Origin: Mytilinidion resinicola
Taxonomy: Eukaryota; Ascomycota; Dothideomycetes; Mytilinidiales; Mytilinidiaceae
Assembly (NCBI RefSeq): GCF_010093595.1
Contig: NW_022985461.1
Span: forward strand, 97,862-161,861
Direction: 5' to 3'
Length of the DNA: 64,000 nt
Shown one piece after another: positions 48,331-58,800 of the stretch (the first letter of the stretch is position 1; every line of letters starts with the position of its first letter). The notes under the pieces are model-generated. The model worked only from the letters and a program-made list of their open reading frames with translations, made no database searches and was not told the origin of the DNA. The translations under genes and the position numbers were made by a program.

Positions 48331-48522
48331 CACCTCTACTTTCTTTATCAGATGTGAATGGGCGGGGCCTACCCCACATGCCGGAGTCATGAAGAATTCC
48401 CGAGACCCGAGCGTGACTCGTCTCAACGCCGCCACCCCTCCAGCGAAGGCGGCTATTATTGTCCAGCTGCAACATCAACTTCATGCTTCGTACCTGTTCC
48501 GATTCTCGCACTTATTAATATT

Positions 48523-50538
48523 ATGGATGGTGTTCCTCTCGAATGGGTGCGGGCCGCCCTTCGAGATTCTCCCTCTGCCATGTCTCTGCTTCCTTGGATC
48601 GATGACGACAATATATGGGCGATAGACGGTGGTGCAGGCCTACAGGATCCAGGAAAGGACCCACGGTTTCGAAAGCTCGTAGAGGCGGTACGATACCAAC
48701 GGAGACTTCTCTTGTCCTACAATGCTGTTCTCGTTGGATTACTTCTATTGTTCGCCATATGGCATTGGGGAGAAAGGATTGCCATGTCCCAGAGGAGAAG
48801 AGCAATGGCGATAAGCGCAGCCAAAGAAGATTTTGAGCCGAAAGGGACAGAGCAAGGAGAGCCAGAAGTCGTGGATGGGTCTTCGTCATCATCCAGTAGC
48901 ACACTCGAAGGGACGTCGACGCCACCAGACGCCGGGAAAACGGTGATAAACGACGAACGTGAACCACTGTTGCCAGGACAGAGAAAGACATCCAGGAGGT
49001 CGGGTGGAATATTACACTATGTGAAGATGCGGAAAACCTCCGAATTCACTAGAGAAGAAAAGAGACCGACACTGTTCCAACACTATGTGCAAGCATGGCT
49101 GATGTACCAACCAAGGCCGATTCCGAAGATTAACAAGACGCTTCCGCCTAATGGAGTGTCCCTGGTAGTCCTCGCGTTCCTGGGACTGAACGTCTTTTAC
49201 GCTTTTTTCCGGATGCCAATGTCTCTACAGTATCTGTTCGTGTTCGCCGACCGCTGTGGCCTTATCTTCGTTTCTAATCTACCCCTTTTGTATCTTTTCG
49301 CGGCAAAGAACCAGCCAATCAAATGGTTGACTGGCTACTCGTATGAAGCTCTTAATATTTTTCACCGTCGGGTTGGTGAGCTGATGTGCTTTGCGGCGCT
49401 TTTGCATTTTGGTGGTATGCTAGGGGTATGGTACGGAATGCTTAGACACATTGGATTTTCTCTCGCGCGATTTCTGTTCAGTAGACTCTCTCTCCTTGGG
49501 CTGTTAGCTTTCGTCGCATACCAACTGATCTACCTTACGTCTCTGGGAAGCTTTCGGCAACGCTTTTATGAACTTTTCCTGGCTCTCCATGTGGTCCTTC
49601 AGAGCGCCGCGTTAATTTTACTCTTCTTCCATTATCCGACAAGTCAGCCATACGTCCTAGCAGCGAGCTTCATATTCCTCATCGACCGTCTAGTCTTCCG
49701 CCTTGGACTCAAAACGCACACTACTCGCGCCACGCTCTCCATTCTTGAAGACGGGGAAACCGTATCTGTCTCCGCGAACTGGGACATACCACCAAGCTCT
49801 CACTTTCTTCATCCAACCCAACAAACCATCGAATTCGGCTGGGGACCTACCGACCATGTCTTCCTTTCCATTCCGTCTTTGTCCCGAACCGATTTTATCC
49901 AAACACATCCGTTCACGATTTTCTCGGCCGCTCCATCTCCTTCGGCATCGTCAGACACCCCAACTCACGCCTGGCTTCACCTTCTTATTCGTGCTCAATC
50001 CGGCTTCTCCCTCACCCTTCTCAAATACGCCCGTACCAATCCGATCACCACCATCCGTCTCGACGGGCCGTATGGCTCCTCACACGCTCTTGAAACGCTC
50101 CGCTCAACTCCGAATACAGTCGTAGTGGCTGGCGGCTCTGGCATTGCCGTCGCATTCCCACTCCTTTGGACTCTCCTGGCTCCTGCGTCTTCCTCGTCGG
50201 ATCCCGAGTCTACAGCTCTTGTGGCTAAGCGACGTCGGGTGCATCTCCTCTGGGTCGTCCATGCGCGCGAGCATCTCTCATGGCTGCCAGTAGAGCGGCT
50301 GAAGGAACTGAAGAGTTGGGGGTTGCATGTTGTGATTACGGCACCGACTATGGAGGCAGGAAGGCCGGATGTCAAGGGATACCTGAGGCAGTGGGTTGCA
50401 AAGACTGACAACGGCTCCGGGTCGGGAGTAGTTGTTTCTGGTCCGGATGGCATGATTCGAGATGTGAGGAATGTGTGTGCGGGGTTGGTAGGGGAAGGGA
50501 GAGACGTCAAGGTCGTGGTGGAGAAGTTTGGGTGGTAG
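48523..50538 (+). CDS. Ferric-reductase-like transmembrane flavocytochrome
   Basis: A single exon of 671 codons from the ATG at 48523. The frame is open further up to an ATG at 48358, but that one adjoins a mobile element and adds an unstructured leader. Residues 60-85 form a membrane helix. A Ser-rich cytosolic loop follows, then the heme-binding core at about 230-395 with His in RRVGELMCFAALLHFGG and LALHVV..ILLFFHYP. The FAD site is HPFTIFS, and the NADPH side has VVVAGGSGIAVAFP and VVSGPDGM. The family passes electrons from NADPH to ferric iron or other acceptors at a membrane. The usual ferric reductase G-x-G-x-x-P near the FAD loop is not obvious, so the acceptor is uncertain. Confidence 0.85.
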   Translation: MDGVPLEWVRAALRDSPSAMSLLPWIDDDNIWAIDGGAGLQDPGKDPRFRKLVEAVRYQRRLLLSYNAVLVGLLLLFAIWHWGERIAMSQRRRAMAISAAKEDFEPKGTEQGEPEVVDGSSSSSSSTLEGTSTPPDAGKTVINDEREPLLPGQRKTSRRSGGILHYVKMRKTSEFTREEKRPTLFQHYVQAWLMYQPRPIPKINKTLPPNGVSLVVLAFLGLNVFYAFFRMPMSLQYLFVFADRCGLIFVSNLPLLYLFAAKNQPIKWLTGYSYEALNIFHRRVGELMCFAALLHFGGMLGVWYGMLRHIGFSLARFLFSRLSLLGLLAFVAYQLIYLTSLGSFRQRFYELFLALHVVLQSAALILLFFHYPTSQPYVLAASFIFLIDRLVFRLGLKTHTTRATLSILEDGETVSVSANWDIPPSSHFLHPTQQTIEFGWGPTDHVFLSIPSLSRTDFIQTHPFTIFSAAPSPSASSDTPTHAWLHLLIRAQSGFSLTLLKYARTNPITTIRLDGPYGSSHALETLRSTPNTVVVAGGSGIAVAFPLLWTLLAPASSSSDPESTALVAKRRRVHLLWVVHAREHLSWLPVERLKELKSWGLHVVITAPTMEAGRPDVKGYLRQWVAKTDNGSGSGVVVSGPDGMIRDVRNVCAGLVGEGRDVKVVVEKFGW

Positions 50539-51028
50539 GTGTCATGGGGGGTTACACAAATGGAGGGGTCTGGTATCTAAGAAGTGGACTTTCGGTGCAA
50601 ATTGAGCGATTTGAAGGTGGAGTTCCTTGTGTTTTCAATATTCCGGCGTTATCGCATATGCAATAGCAAGAATTGGACGTCTTGAGGGCTTGATAGAATT
50701 TCATCGAGTGCCTTTATCCATTTTCCTCTTTCATTACTGTACTCAGACGACTAATACACGACCATTTCTGATCCATTAATAGTCATAGCACCCAGAATAC
50801 GGGCGTATGCACCACCATTCATACCCACCGAATTTCCCAGAGTTAGATAGATATTTTGCTTCGATGCAGACGCCGCTCCCTAGAGGGAGAAACAGAGGCC
50901 AAGCGAAACCTTGAAGCGCTGTCTATGCTTATAATCCGAGCCAGCAAACTGAGATATAACCCTATAACCACAGAACCAATACTCGTACGTATCAAGTTGC
51001 TGAGAAAATATAATGTCGGAGATATTGA
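50539..51028. other. Convergent intergenic region
   Basis: Between the stops of the ferric-reductase-like gene and RER1. A/T-rich around 50690-50800. No gene seen. Confidence 0.4.
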
Positions 51029-51804
51029 TCATTTCGCAGCGCCGGGGTATCGCGTCTTGCCGACGGTGAAGGGGACGTAGCGGTACTTAATCATGTGCTG
51101 AATTTGCCTCCGCACTGTGGTTCGGTCAGCCTTGTTCGCACGTACTAATGCCATATGGAAAGCCGATGCGGACGGCGCAGCCTCGACTAAGGGTTCGACT
51201 TACTCGTCAGGCTAAACAGAATGAGCCAGTATACTACGAGAACGGGCCAGAAAACGGGCAGATTGAAGATCTCGAACCAACTGCACACGAAGCCGATGGC
51301 GATGGCCTTGGTGGTCGAATACCAGAACTTGAACTCTGGCAGGCGCCTCACAAAGGGCTTGAACTCCTCCTCCTCCTTGGTGGGTAGACCGCCGGCTTGG
51401 CCGTCCTCCATGCCCTCATCCTGCTCTAATGAGGGGTCGAACTTTGGGGAGATGAAGGCGAGGAAGAGGTTGAGAAGGTAGATGCCGAGGGAGTAAGCCA
51501 CTATGTAGCAAGTCAGCACGTAGCCGTTAGACAGCCTTTACAGCCGTTACTGACCAATGTACCATCCTTGGGCAAAGAATATGCGCAAAGCGAAGAAGAG
51601 AAAGAGCGCCGCCGTCCCCACCCATCGGTAGGTCATGAAGGGGGTGGATTTGTCGAGGTAAGCCTGGTATATCTGGATCCCACAGAGTCAGCTCCAAGTC
51701 TCTTCGCGTTGCAAGACCCAGGGGGGTGTTCAACTCACCCTTCCATATTTCGAGGTTTGCGCCGTGACGGCGGCGAAAGGGGTGTCGGGCTCAGGCGCAT
51801 CCAT
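51029..51804 (-). CDS. RER1: ER retrieval receptor Rer1
   Basis: Four exons, 51804-51739, 51672-51555, 51500-51204 and 51114-51029, give 188 aa, the normal length. It shows the four-helix layout: YQAYLDKSTPFMTYRWVGTA, LFFALRIFFAQGWYIVAYSL, FISPKFDPSLEQDE, EFKFWYSTTKAIAIGFVCSW and a tail RRQIQHMIKYRYVPF. Rer1 in the early Golgi binds membrane proteins with polar transmembrane residues and returns them to the ER in COPI vesicles. The tail exon was placed by its conserved QHMIKYRY. It is divergent from the enoyl-CoA hydratase gene. Confidence 0.95.
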
Positions 51805-52192
51805 TGTGGAGGGCTGCGGCGGCGGAGCCTTGGGTGTGTGTAGAGTCGGGGCCGCGGTGGATGTGATTCGGGGGGCGTGTCGGTGGAGAAAGGCGCTGTC
51901 GGGGTGTTGGTGGTGGAATTGTTGCGACGTAAAGTTTGGCTTGCGACGTCGATCGTGTCCACGCAGCCAGCCTTGGCTCCAGGTTTGCCAGGTTCGACGC
52001 CAGCTAATTCGACGCCTTGCCGCATCTGCCTTAGCCTGGATATCGGAGGGCGGAACCATTCTTCCGTCCATGCTTTCTCACGTGGCGGCATTATCTGACC
52101 GCTTTCGGTAGTGCTCGGTAGAACAGTAAGGAAATAACCGCGACTCCATCCAACCTTCAATTCCACCTCTTTTTCTGCCATTGCTCATTGAA
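51805..52192. promoter_or_regulatory. Divergent promoter, RER1 and enoyl-CoA hydratase
   Basis: A 388-bp spacer between the two ATGs. GC-rich, with chance frames on both strands. No specific site claimed. Confidence 0.4.
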
Positions 52193-53309
52193 ATGTTGGC
52201 TTCACTTAGGGCATCGCGGAGGGTCTCCTCCCAGTTCCTGCCATCCACGCTTCCCCGCATTGTCCGGTCTTACTCCTCCTCCACCACATACGAGCATATC
52301 ATTGTATCAACACCAAAACCTGGGGTTGGTTTAGGTAAGACGCCTTATCAACATGCACTTGTTTCCACTGTTTGCATTGCCTCAATGCCTTTCCAAACCC
52401 ACGTCTGAGATGGACGTTTGCCTCTCCCTTTTTGAAAAATATGGTCACCCGCTGGGCTACCGCAAGCAGTGGCACAAGAGTCTTTACATACCTACGACGA
52501 GTCACTGTAGTATTTATCAGAGCATAGCAAAACACTAACAATGCTACCATCGTAGTGACTTTCAACCGACCAAAAGCCCTCAATGCACTCTGCTCGCCCC
52601 TCATCGTCGAGCTCAACGGAGCTCTAAAGGACCTTGACTCAAGCAAAGAAATCGGCGCAATCGTAATAACAGGGTCCGAACGAGCATTCGCAGGTGCGAC
52701 GCTCTGATACAAAGCTTGAAACCCACTCGTCGATCATACTGAACCCTCATAGCTGGTGCCGATATTAAGGAAATGAAGGACTTGACCTTCTCCGCCGCCT
52801 ACGGCACCGACTTCATCGAAATGTGGTCCGACTTGACCGTCCGCGTCAAGAAGCCCATTATTGCTGCCGTCAATGGCTACGCCCTCGGTGGTGGCTGCGA
52901 GCTCGCCATGATGGCTGATATCCTATACTGTTCCACTGGCACCACCTTTGGCCAGCCCGAGATCAAACTCGGCACAATCCCAGGCGCGGGAGGCTCACAA
53001 CGATTAACAAAGGCGATCGGGAAGTCAAGGGCTATGGAATTGATCTTGACAGGAAACAACTTCAGCGGGAAGCAGGCTGCTGAGTGGGGACTGGCAGCAA
53101 AGGCGTTTGAGACGCCCGACGAGTGTTTGAACGGTGCGATTAGCACCGCAGAGAAGATTGCGAGTTATAGCAAGATTGCCGTCAAGGCAGGTAAGGAGGT
53201 TGTAAATAAAAGTCAGGACCAAGGTATCAAAGAGGGTGTGGACTTCGAGAGGAGAGTATTCCACAGCTTGTTTGGAAGCAAGGACCAGAAGATCGGCAAG
53301 TACATCTAG
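52193..53309 (+). CDS. Mitochondrial enoyl-CoA hydratase
   Basis: Three exons, 52193-52334, 52556-52693 and 52753-53309, give 278 aa. The N-terminus is basic and Ser-rich ([25 protein letters not shown]), a good mitochondrial presequence. Crotonase motifs are [21 protein letters not shown] (oxyanion loop), [31 protein letters not shown] with the first catalytic Glu, and [12 protein letters not shown] with the second. It hydrates trans-2-enoyl-CoA in beta-oxidation or branched-chain amino-acid breakdown. Intron 1 is 221 nt because a foldback element sits in it; intron 2 is 59 nt. Confidence 0.93.
52351..52491. mobile_element. Foldback (MITE-like) element in intron 1 of the enoyl-CoA hydratase
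   Basis: The left arm is gcacttgtttccactgtttg. The right arm, 52456-52491, has the reverse complement gactcttgtgccactgcttg. Both follow the family arm. The element fills most of an otherwise long intron. Confidence 0.6.
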
Positions 53310-53713
53310 CGTTTTTACATTCTATGGACTCGATTCACTAATTAGTGTTCAGGTATGACTGCTTTTGCCACAAAAACGAAGCCGGAATGGTCCCACGAGT
53401 AATATACTTAACAATAAAATTATATCCAAGCTGCCAAGTAGATTCTCGTTCCGTTGTTTCAGTCAACTATCATGACTACTTATAAGCTGAACCCCCTTTA
53501 ACAAGTGAAACGATGCTGTTTACATCTATCTGCCTAGAAACTCTGGAACGCTAAAAACAAGGCACTAAACCGAACCATCACCAAGACAAGGGTTGTGATC
53601 ATAACACTTCATGGGTCCTACATAAGTAGATCCCTCTGACTCAAGAATGCAAAACAGCTAGTCACCTTGCCGTCCACATTTCCTTTGCATACCCCAATAT
53701 CGACCGAAACACC
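53310..53713. other. Convergent intergenic region
   Basis: Between the hydratase stop and the stop of the small glycine-repeat gene. A/T-rich at 53400-53430. No gene seen. Confidence 0.4.
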
Positions 53714-54271
53714 TTACAATCCGAGGTGGTTCTGCTCATCCGACTTCTTGTCTCCCACATCCGACTTCTTCCCTCCTATAGACTCGCCCGCCTTGTTGGT
53801 CGTGTCGGTAACCAGGCCACCCGCAGCTACACATCATTGTATTAGCCATCTGTCTCCAGAATGGATACTCCAGCACAAGAAGAGGCTAGAACATACATTT
53901 TGTAGTATCACCAACGCCCTTCGTCACACCGCCAACAGTGTCTCCGAGACCTTTTCCAACGCCACTGACCGTGTCGCCTGTGAAGCGTTAAGAGTTGGTC
54001 GATGAGACCTGCTAAGACCCTTACAGGATGATGCTCTGGGTTATAGCGTACCAAGTGTATTAGTGACGCCTCCGACGCCTTTGCCGACGGTGTTCGTCAC
54101 GCCACTTCCGACATTGCCTAGAAAGGGTCAGACTCTGGTTTAAACGACGACAAGAGCGAATTCGTACCGAGACCGGACGTGACAGTGCCAAACACGCCTT
54201 TCACTTGTTCAGCTAGGAGTGGAGAGGAGGACTAGACATATCTCACCCTTCTTCTGTTGTTCTTCAGCCAT
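53714..54271 (-). CDS. Small glycine-repeat protein, five exons
   Basis: Exons 54271-54247, 54212-54168, 54117-54052, 53977-53897 and 53826-53714 give 109 aa. It is too fragmented for a simple ORF scan but closes perfectly in frame. The start is MAEEQQKK. The middle is built of near repeats of about 11 residues: VGSGVTNTVGKG, VGGVTNTLGDT, VSGVGKGLGDT, VGGVTKGVGDT. It ends in a charged tail GKKSDVGDKKSDEQNHLGL. All four introns are phase 1, and three of the later exons begin with the same Gly or Ser-Ala codon context, so exon duplication is likely. The amphipathic Gly/Val/Thr pattern recalls LEA-like stress proteins. Function not known. Confidence 0.8.
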
Positions 54272-55800
54272 ATTGAAAGATAACTCGGATGTTTCGGTAT
54301 TGATCGTGAAGTTTGTATGATAGTGTAACAGTAGTTCATACAATCAGAATCGTCTAGCATTCACCAGTCGATCAACGGTTCACCTTATATATATCCTCTC
54401 CTAGCTCGTATGACGTCCGACTCCACAAAAGCCACATCTCCTCCCTCAATGATGCCCAAACCCTGCACCCATTCCATCATCCCGCTTGATCAGAGCAGGG
54501 AAGGCCGCGCTACGATCGCGCCGACTGCCCAATCAGGCTACAGCTGCTATACACTTTTCGCCACCCCTTAGACTTGATCCAACCATAGCATTACTGCAAT
54601 GCTCCGCTGACAGGCGAGCTCCCATGGTAATTTCCAGTTCTTAGAGAAAGGATACGAGGCCCGAGAGAGATCTGGATCCTTGACCTAACACCAACCTTGA
54701 GGATCAGCTCGCTGAATTAGAGGCTTGAGATGTATAGATGACGATTCCATGTTTATTTTCCGGCGTTAGATGCTTAATCAGACGGGACTTGACGTGTGCC
54801 AAAATCTCGCCTTCGCGCGTTGAGGCTGTTGCTATGCCATCGGCTAGCGATATTCTATCTAGATTAAGTAAGACGCAAAGCGTTGTGCCATCTATTACAA
54901 TTACGCAACTGCGAGGGTTGAGGTTTCTGGGTTTAGAAAGCTATGAAGCTGCCTGGTTTGAATCAGCGTGGGGTTGAGACATGTGCTTTTCTGATCATCA
55001 CATCCGCGCAACTAGTAGGCCATAGTGTTTGAACTTTCTATTGTCTCTCGCATTAAAAAGGATTATACACAGGGTCCCGTAGGTCAAGTCTATCATCACA
55101 TCCACCCACCCGGAAGAAAATTGAAAGACGCACGAACAGCAGAGGAAGCGGCACCACTCCTCCCCTCCCCACTAGTCTCAAAAGAAGCCAAGAAACCCGA
55201 AACAGAAATTGGGCAGGTGGAAGGAAAAGGCCAGAAATGAAGACCCCCGAAATTGTAGGTAAGACAAGGAAGTCAAGCACACACGGGACTCAAACTCGGA
55301 AAAGGTAGAGGTTTTAAACCACATAGGTGCCTTCAATGCCACCTGGCATGCCTCGAAACAGACTTGCGTCGGTAGTGACACGAGTACACAAGCGTGAACG
55401 GTCCCACGACGAGCAGGGAAATACCAAGAAGACTTGGCCGCAGAGGAAAAGAGAAGTATGAGCAAAGCAAAGCACAACACCCATCCCCAACGCCAAAGGA
55501 AGCCCCCTCCCTCGACCGATGTGTATAAAATCCATGCAAGAAAAGAAAAACAAGGGGAGGAATAGCCAGCATCGCTTCCCGACCCCACTCTTTTTGGCCA
55601 TCGCCCCAGCCACGACTGAAACTTTTGCGCTTCTTGTAATGACACGATTGAATGAAAGTGAACCCCGCAAAATGCAGTACAGTGCATGCAGAATATGCCC
55701 CGGTCTATGCAACAGAGAGATTAGATTACCGCGAGTGGTTTCTTTGAAATCCACACGCGCGCATGTACCATCAAACCAACTATGAAAGGGTACCTAATCG
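54272..55800. other. Intergenic, nothing recognised
   Basis: About 1.5 kb between the small glycine-repeat gene start and the eIF4G stop. Several short frames occur, none with an ATG and family motif. A tRNA T-arm-like string near 55285-55300 was checked and rejected. Confidence 0.4.
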
Positions 55801-58800
55801 CTACTCGGAAGGCTTGGCGTCGTCCTCCTTCTTGTCCTCTGCCCGTGGTTGGGATTTGGACACGGGCGGGGACGAGGCTGTCGAAGGGGGAGAAGCAACT
55901 TCGCCAGCGCCTTCACCGGATGCATCTAGAGCTGCAAGTGCACTATAATGGAGTTAGAGACGATAAGAATGCAATCCCCAATGGAGAGTATTTACCTGAA
56001 TGAGTTCACATGGGTTGTCGACTCCTTTTCCTTCTGAACGGGTGGAGTACCCGTTCGAGAGGACGCGCCAGAGTCATCTGTCCGATTCATCAGGCTTGGG
56101 CCAAGACCTTTGCGACCACTGCTGCTGCGGCTGCCGAACAGCGATGAAGGACCGAGCTGAGCAGGGCTGTTGCTGAGGTTCCGACCGGAGGCGTTCTTGG
56201 TCAGTTTGCGCAGGTCGTCCATACCAAGCTGGTTGCGGTTGTAATCTGGTGGAGGCATCATGCCACCTCCAGAGAAAGATCGGGCGTCACCGCGACCCAT
56301 GGGTTGTCGGTTTCCTCCGCCACCGCGGTTTGATCGAGACCTCTCCATTTCCGTCGCCTGTTGTGCAGCAAGGGCTTCTTGGTGAATCTCTTGAATAGTT
56401 TTGGGTCCCTTCGCGTCATCCTTGGATCGCCAGCCCTTCTTCCGTAGGTCGACAGTGTCCAAAAGCATGAAGTGCAAACGGCTCGGGAGGCCCTCGGTGC
56501 TCATGATCTTTTGGATGCGCTCGAAGTACAATTGGATCATCTTGGGACCAGCTTCCGTGTTCTCCATGGTGAAACCAACAGTTCTGAGAAGCTTGACCAA
56601 GCTCTCAATCGCAGACTCATCAGGCGTGCCTTCGAAGTCGAGAAGCTTCAACACACACTCGTGCATGATACGAAGGGTCAACATGCCCAGCTTGTACAGC
56701 TCACCGATGAACTGAATCAGACCGAGGCCCTTTCGCTTGGCACCAGCTGCGATGTAGTACTCATCCGACAACAAAACGGCCTCCTGGCTCTCGCCCTCGG
56801 GTTTCTGGGGCAGATTGACTTCCCAACCGCGTTCAAACTCCTCTTGGCAGCGGTTGAGTAGGTACTTCCGGAAGAGCGCGCCACCAACCACGGGATTTCC
56901 TGCCTTGTCGCGAACATTTTCGTCCTTGATATCTGTGCTCATGGTCTCTAGCATACGCTTACAGAACTTAGCATACATCGATGCCCAATGAGCCTCGTCG
57001 CAAGCTTTCTCGAAGGTGAGCTGAATGACCTGTCGAAGGGTTCGCCCGTCGGCTTCTTCCTTTGATTGAGCAGCAATTTCTAGAATCTGATCGGCGATGC
57101 GATCGAACTTTTCCGGCGTCATCTTGTTCAGAGCAGCCTTGACCTTCCGCTGGACCATATCTGGAGCCAGGTGGCCTGCGCTCATTATTTGAGTTGGTGG
57201 GGGAGCGCCAATGCTCGTTGGTTTCCAGCCAGTCTGCGACTTCTCGAGCGGCTTCAAATCTAATCCAGCGGTCAATGGCATCTGTTTCGCCTGTATCTCT
57301 TCATCCCGCCTGTTGCCAGTGCCACGCTTGCTGCCCCTACCTCTGGAGCTAGCATTTCGAGGAGAGTTGGGTCCGTTTTGCGACATGTTCTGGAAGGAGC
57401 TAGTGCGAGCCATCTGTGGGGGTCCACCAATTGGGAATCCTCCAGGACGATTGGCAAACTGTGCGAGAGGGTTGCTCATAGTCTGAGCACGAGGTGGCTG
57501 TCCGCCTTGCGTTGCTGCCTGGAATCGCTCTTCCGAGGTCGTTCCTGGTCTGAGAGTCCGGCCACCCACCGAGGAGAACATGCCCATAGTGCCACCAGAG
57601 AGACCTGTGGGCAGGCTAGGCCGGGAGCTCCCGCGGCCGCCCATGCCGCCCATCGGTGTTCGAGCTGATTGAGGACGAGCCGAGTCCGACGAATCGCCAA
57701 CAGTTTCCTTGAGCTTCAATTCCCAGTCCGTGGAAGGTTTCTCCCTGAAAACTTCCTGGAATTGCAGCAAGAAGTCCTTGTCGTACTGACGGCCCTTGCT
57801 CTTGCCACCTTGGTTCAAGGCTGGATTTGGCGACTTGATTCCCTCTGGGTAGTTAAGAGCCTCATTTCGAACCTGTAAGAACCTCGCAGACTTGAGTGCC
57901 TGCATGCCGGCAGTGGGCTGTGGGGGCTCGACGGTCTTGTTGGTTTCGATTTTGAGAGGTTGAGGGACAGGCTTCGGCTTGCCCGAGTTGGGCGCGGATT
58001 TTGGCTGCGCAGGTGGAGGCATTACTGGCTCAGAGGCAGCAGTAGCAGGGCTTTGCGTAGCTTGAGGGTGTGGCGTTTTCTTCAAAGAAGCAAACAACTG
58101 CTCCCTCTCGGCTTTCTGTTCTGGTGTCTCTTCGACAGCAGTTTGTCGGGCTTTTTCGCGAGCCTCTTCGAGAGCCTCAGCTTCGCGCTCGGCCTTCCGC
58201 ATCTCTTCTTCGGCATTGGCGGCCTTTTCAGCTTCCTTGCGAGCCTGTTCCTCTTTCTCCTTCTTTCTCTTTTCTTGGAAAGCCCGCTCGCGCTCCTCTT
58301 CCTGGCGTTCAAGCTCCTCCATTTCAGCGATTTCACGCTCCAAGCGCTCGTCCTCCTCGTTCTTGAGCCTCTCTGCCTCATCTGCCTCCTTCTTAGCTTT
58401 CTCAGCAGCTTCTGCTTCTGCCTTAGCCTTCTCTTCCTCTTCCTTCTCTTGGGCTGCCTTTGCCTCGGCTTCCTCTTTCTCCTTGGCAGACTTCGCATCA
58501 GCTTCGGCCCTGTCCTTGGTATCCTGGTCTTCCTTGGCCTTGGCATCAGCTTCTTTCTTCGCCTTTTCTTCGTTATCTTTGTGAATTTGCTGTTGAAATT
58601 GCTTTACAAAATCAGCCTTCTTCTCCTCTGCAGACTTGTTGGCAACGCTTTCCGTTCTGCTGTGAGAAGACTCATTTGCGCTTGGTGCTCGAGGCGGGGG
58701 AGTAGGCGTAGAGGCAATAGCAGGAGACCGAGGTGCTGTGGGCGGCGCAGGTGAAGCAGCCTTCTGTTTAGCAAAGTCCAGAACTTCACCGTCGGCATTC

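Larger units (their letters stand above)
47384..48522. other. Intergenic with foldback elements
   Basis: Between the M28B stop and the ferric-reductase-like ATG. It holds a lone foldback arm (47955-47987), a full element (48095-48330) and a copy of the short dispersed motif at 47888-47903. A frame at 47437-47658 starts without ATG and is not supported. Confidence 0.45.

Noticed and set aside
48358..48522. Upstream ATG giving a 726-aa version of the ferric-reductase-like protein
   Set aside because: The extra 55 residues are unstructured, and the ATG sits right beside a mobile element; the ATG at 48523 is preferred.
55285..55300. tRNA T-arm-like string (reverse complement gagtttgagtcccg)
   Set aside because: The conserved C of the T-loop is missing and no acceptor, D or anticodon arm could be built around it.
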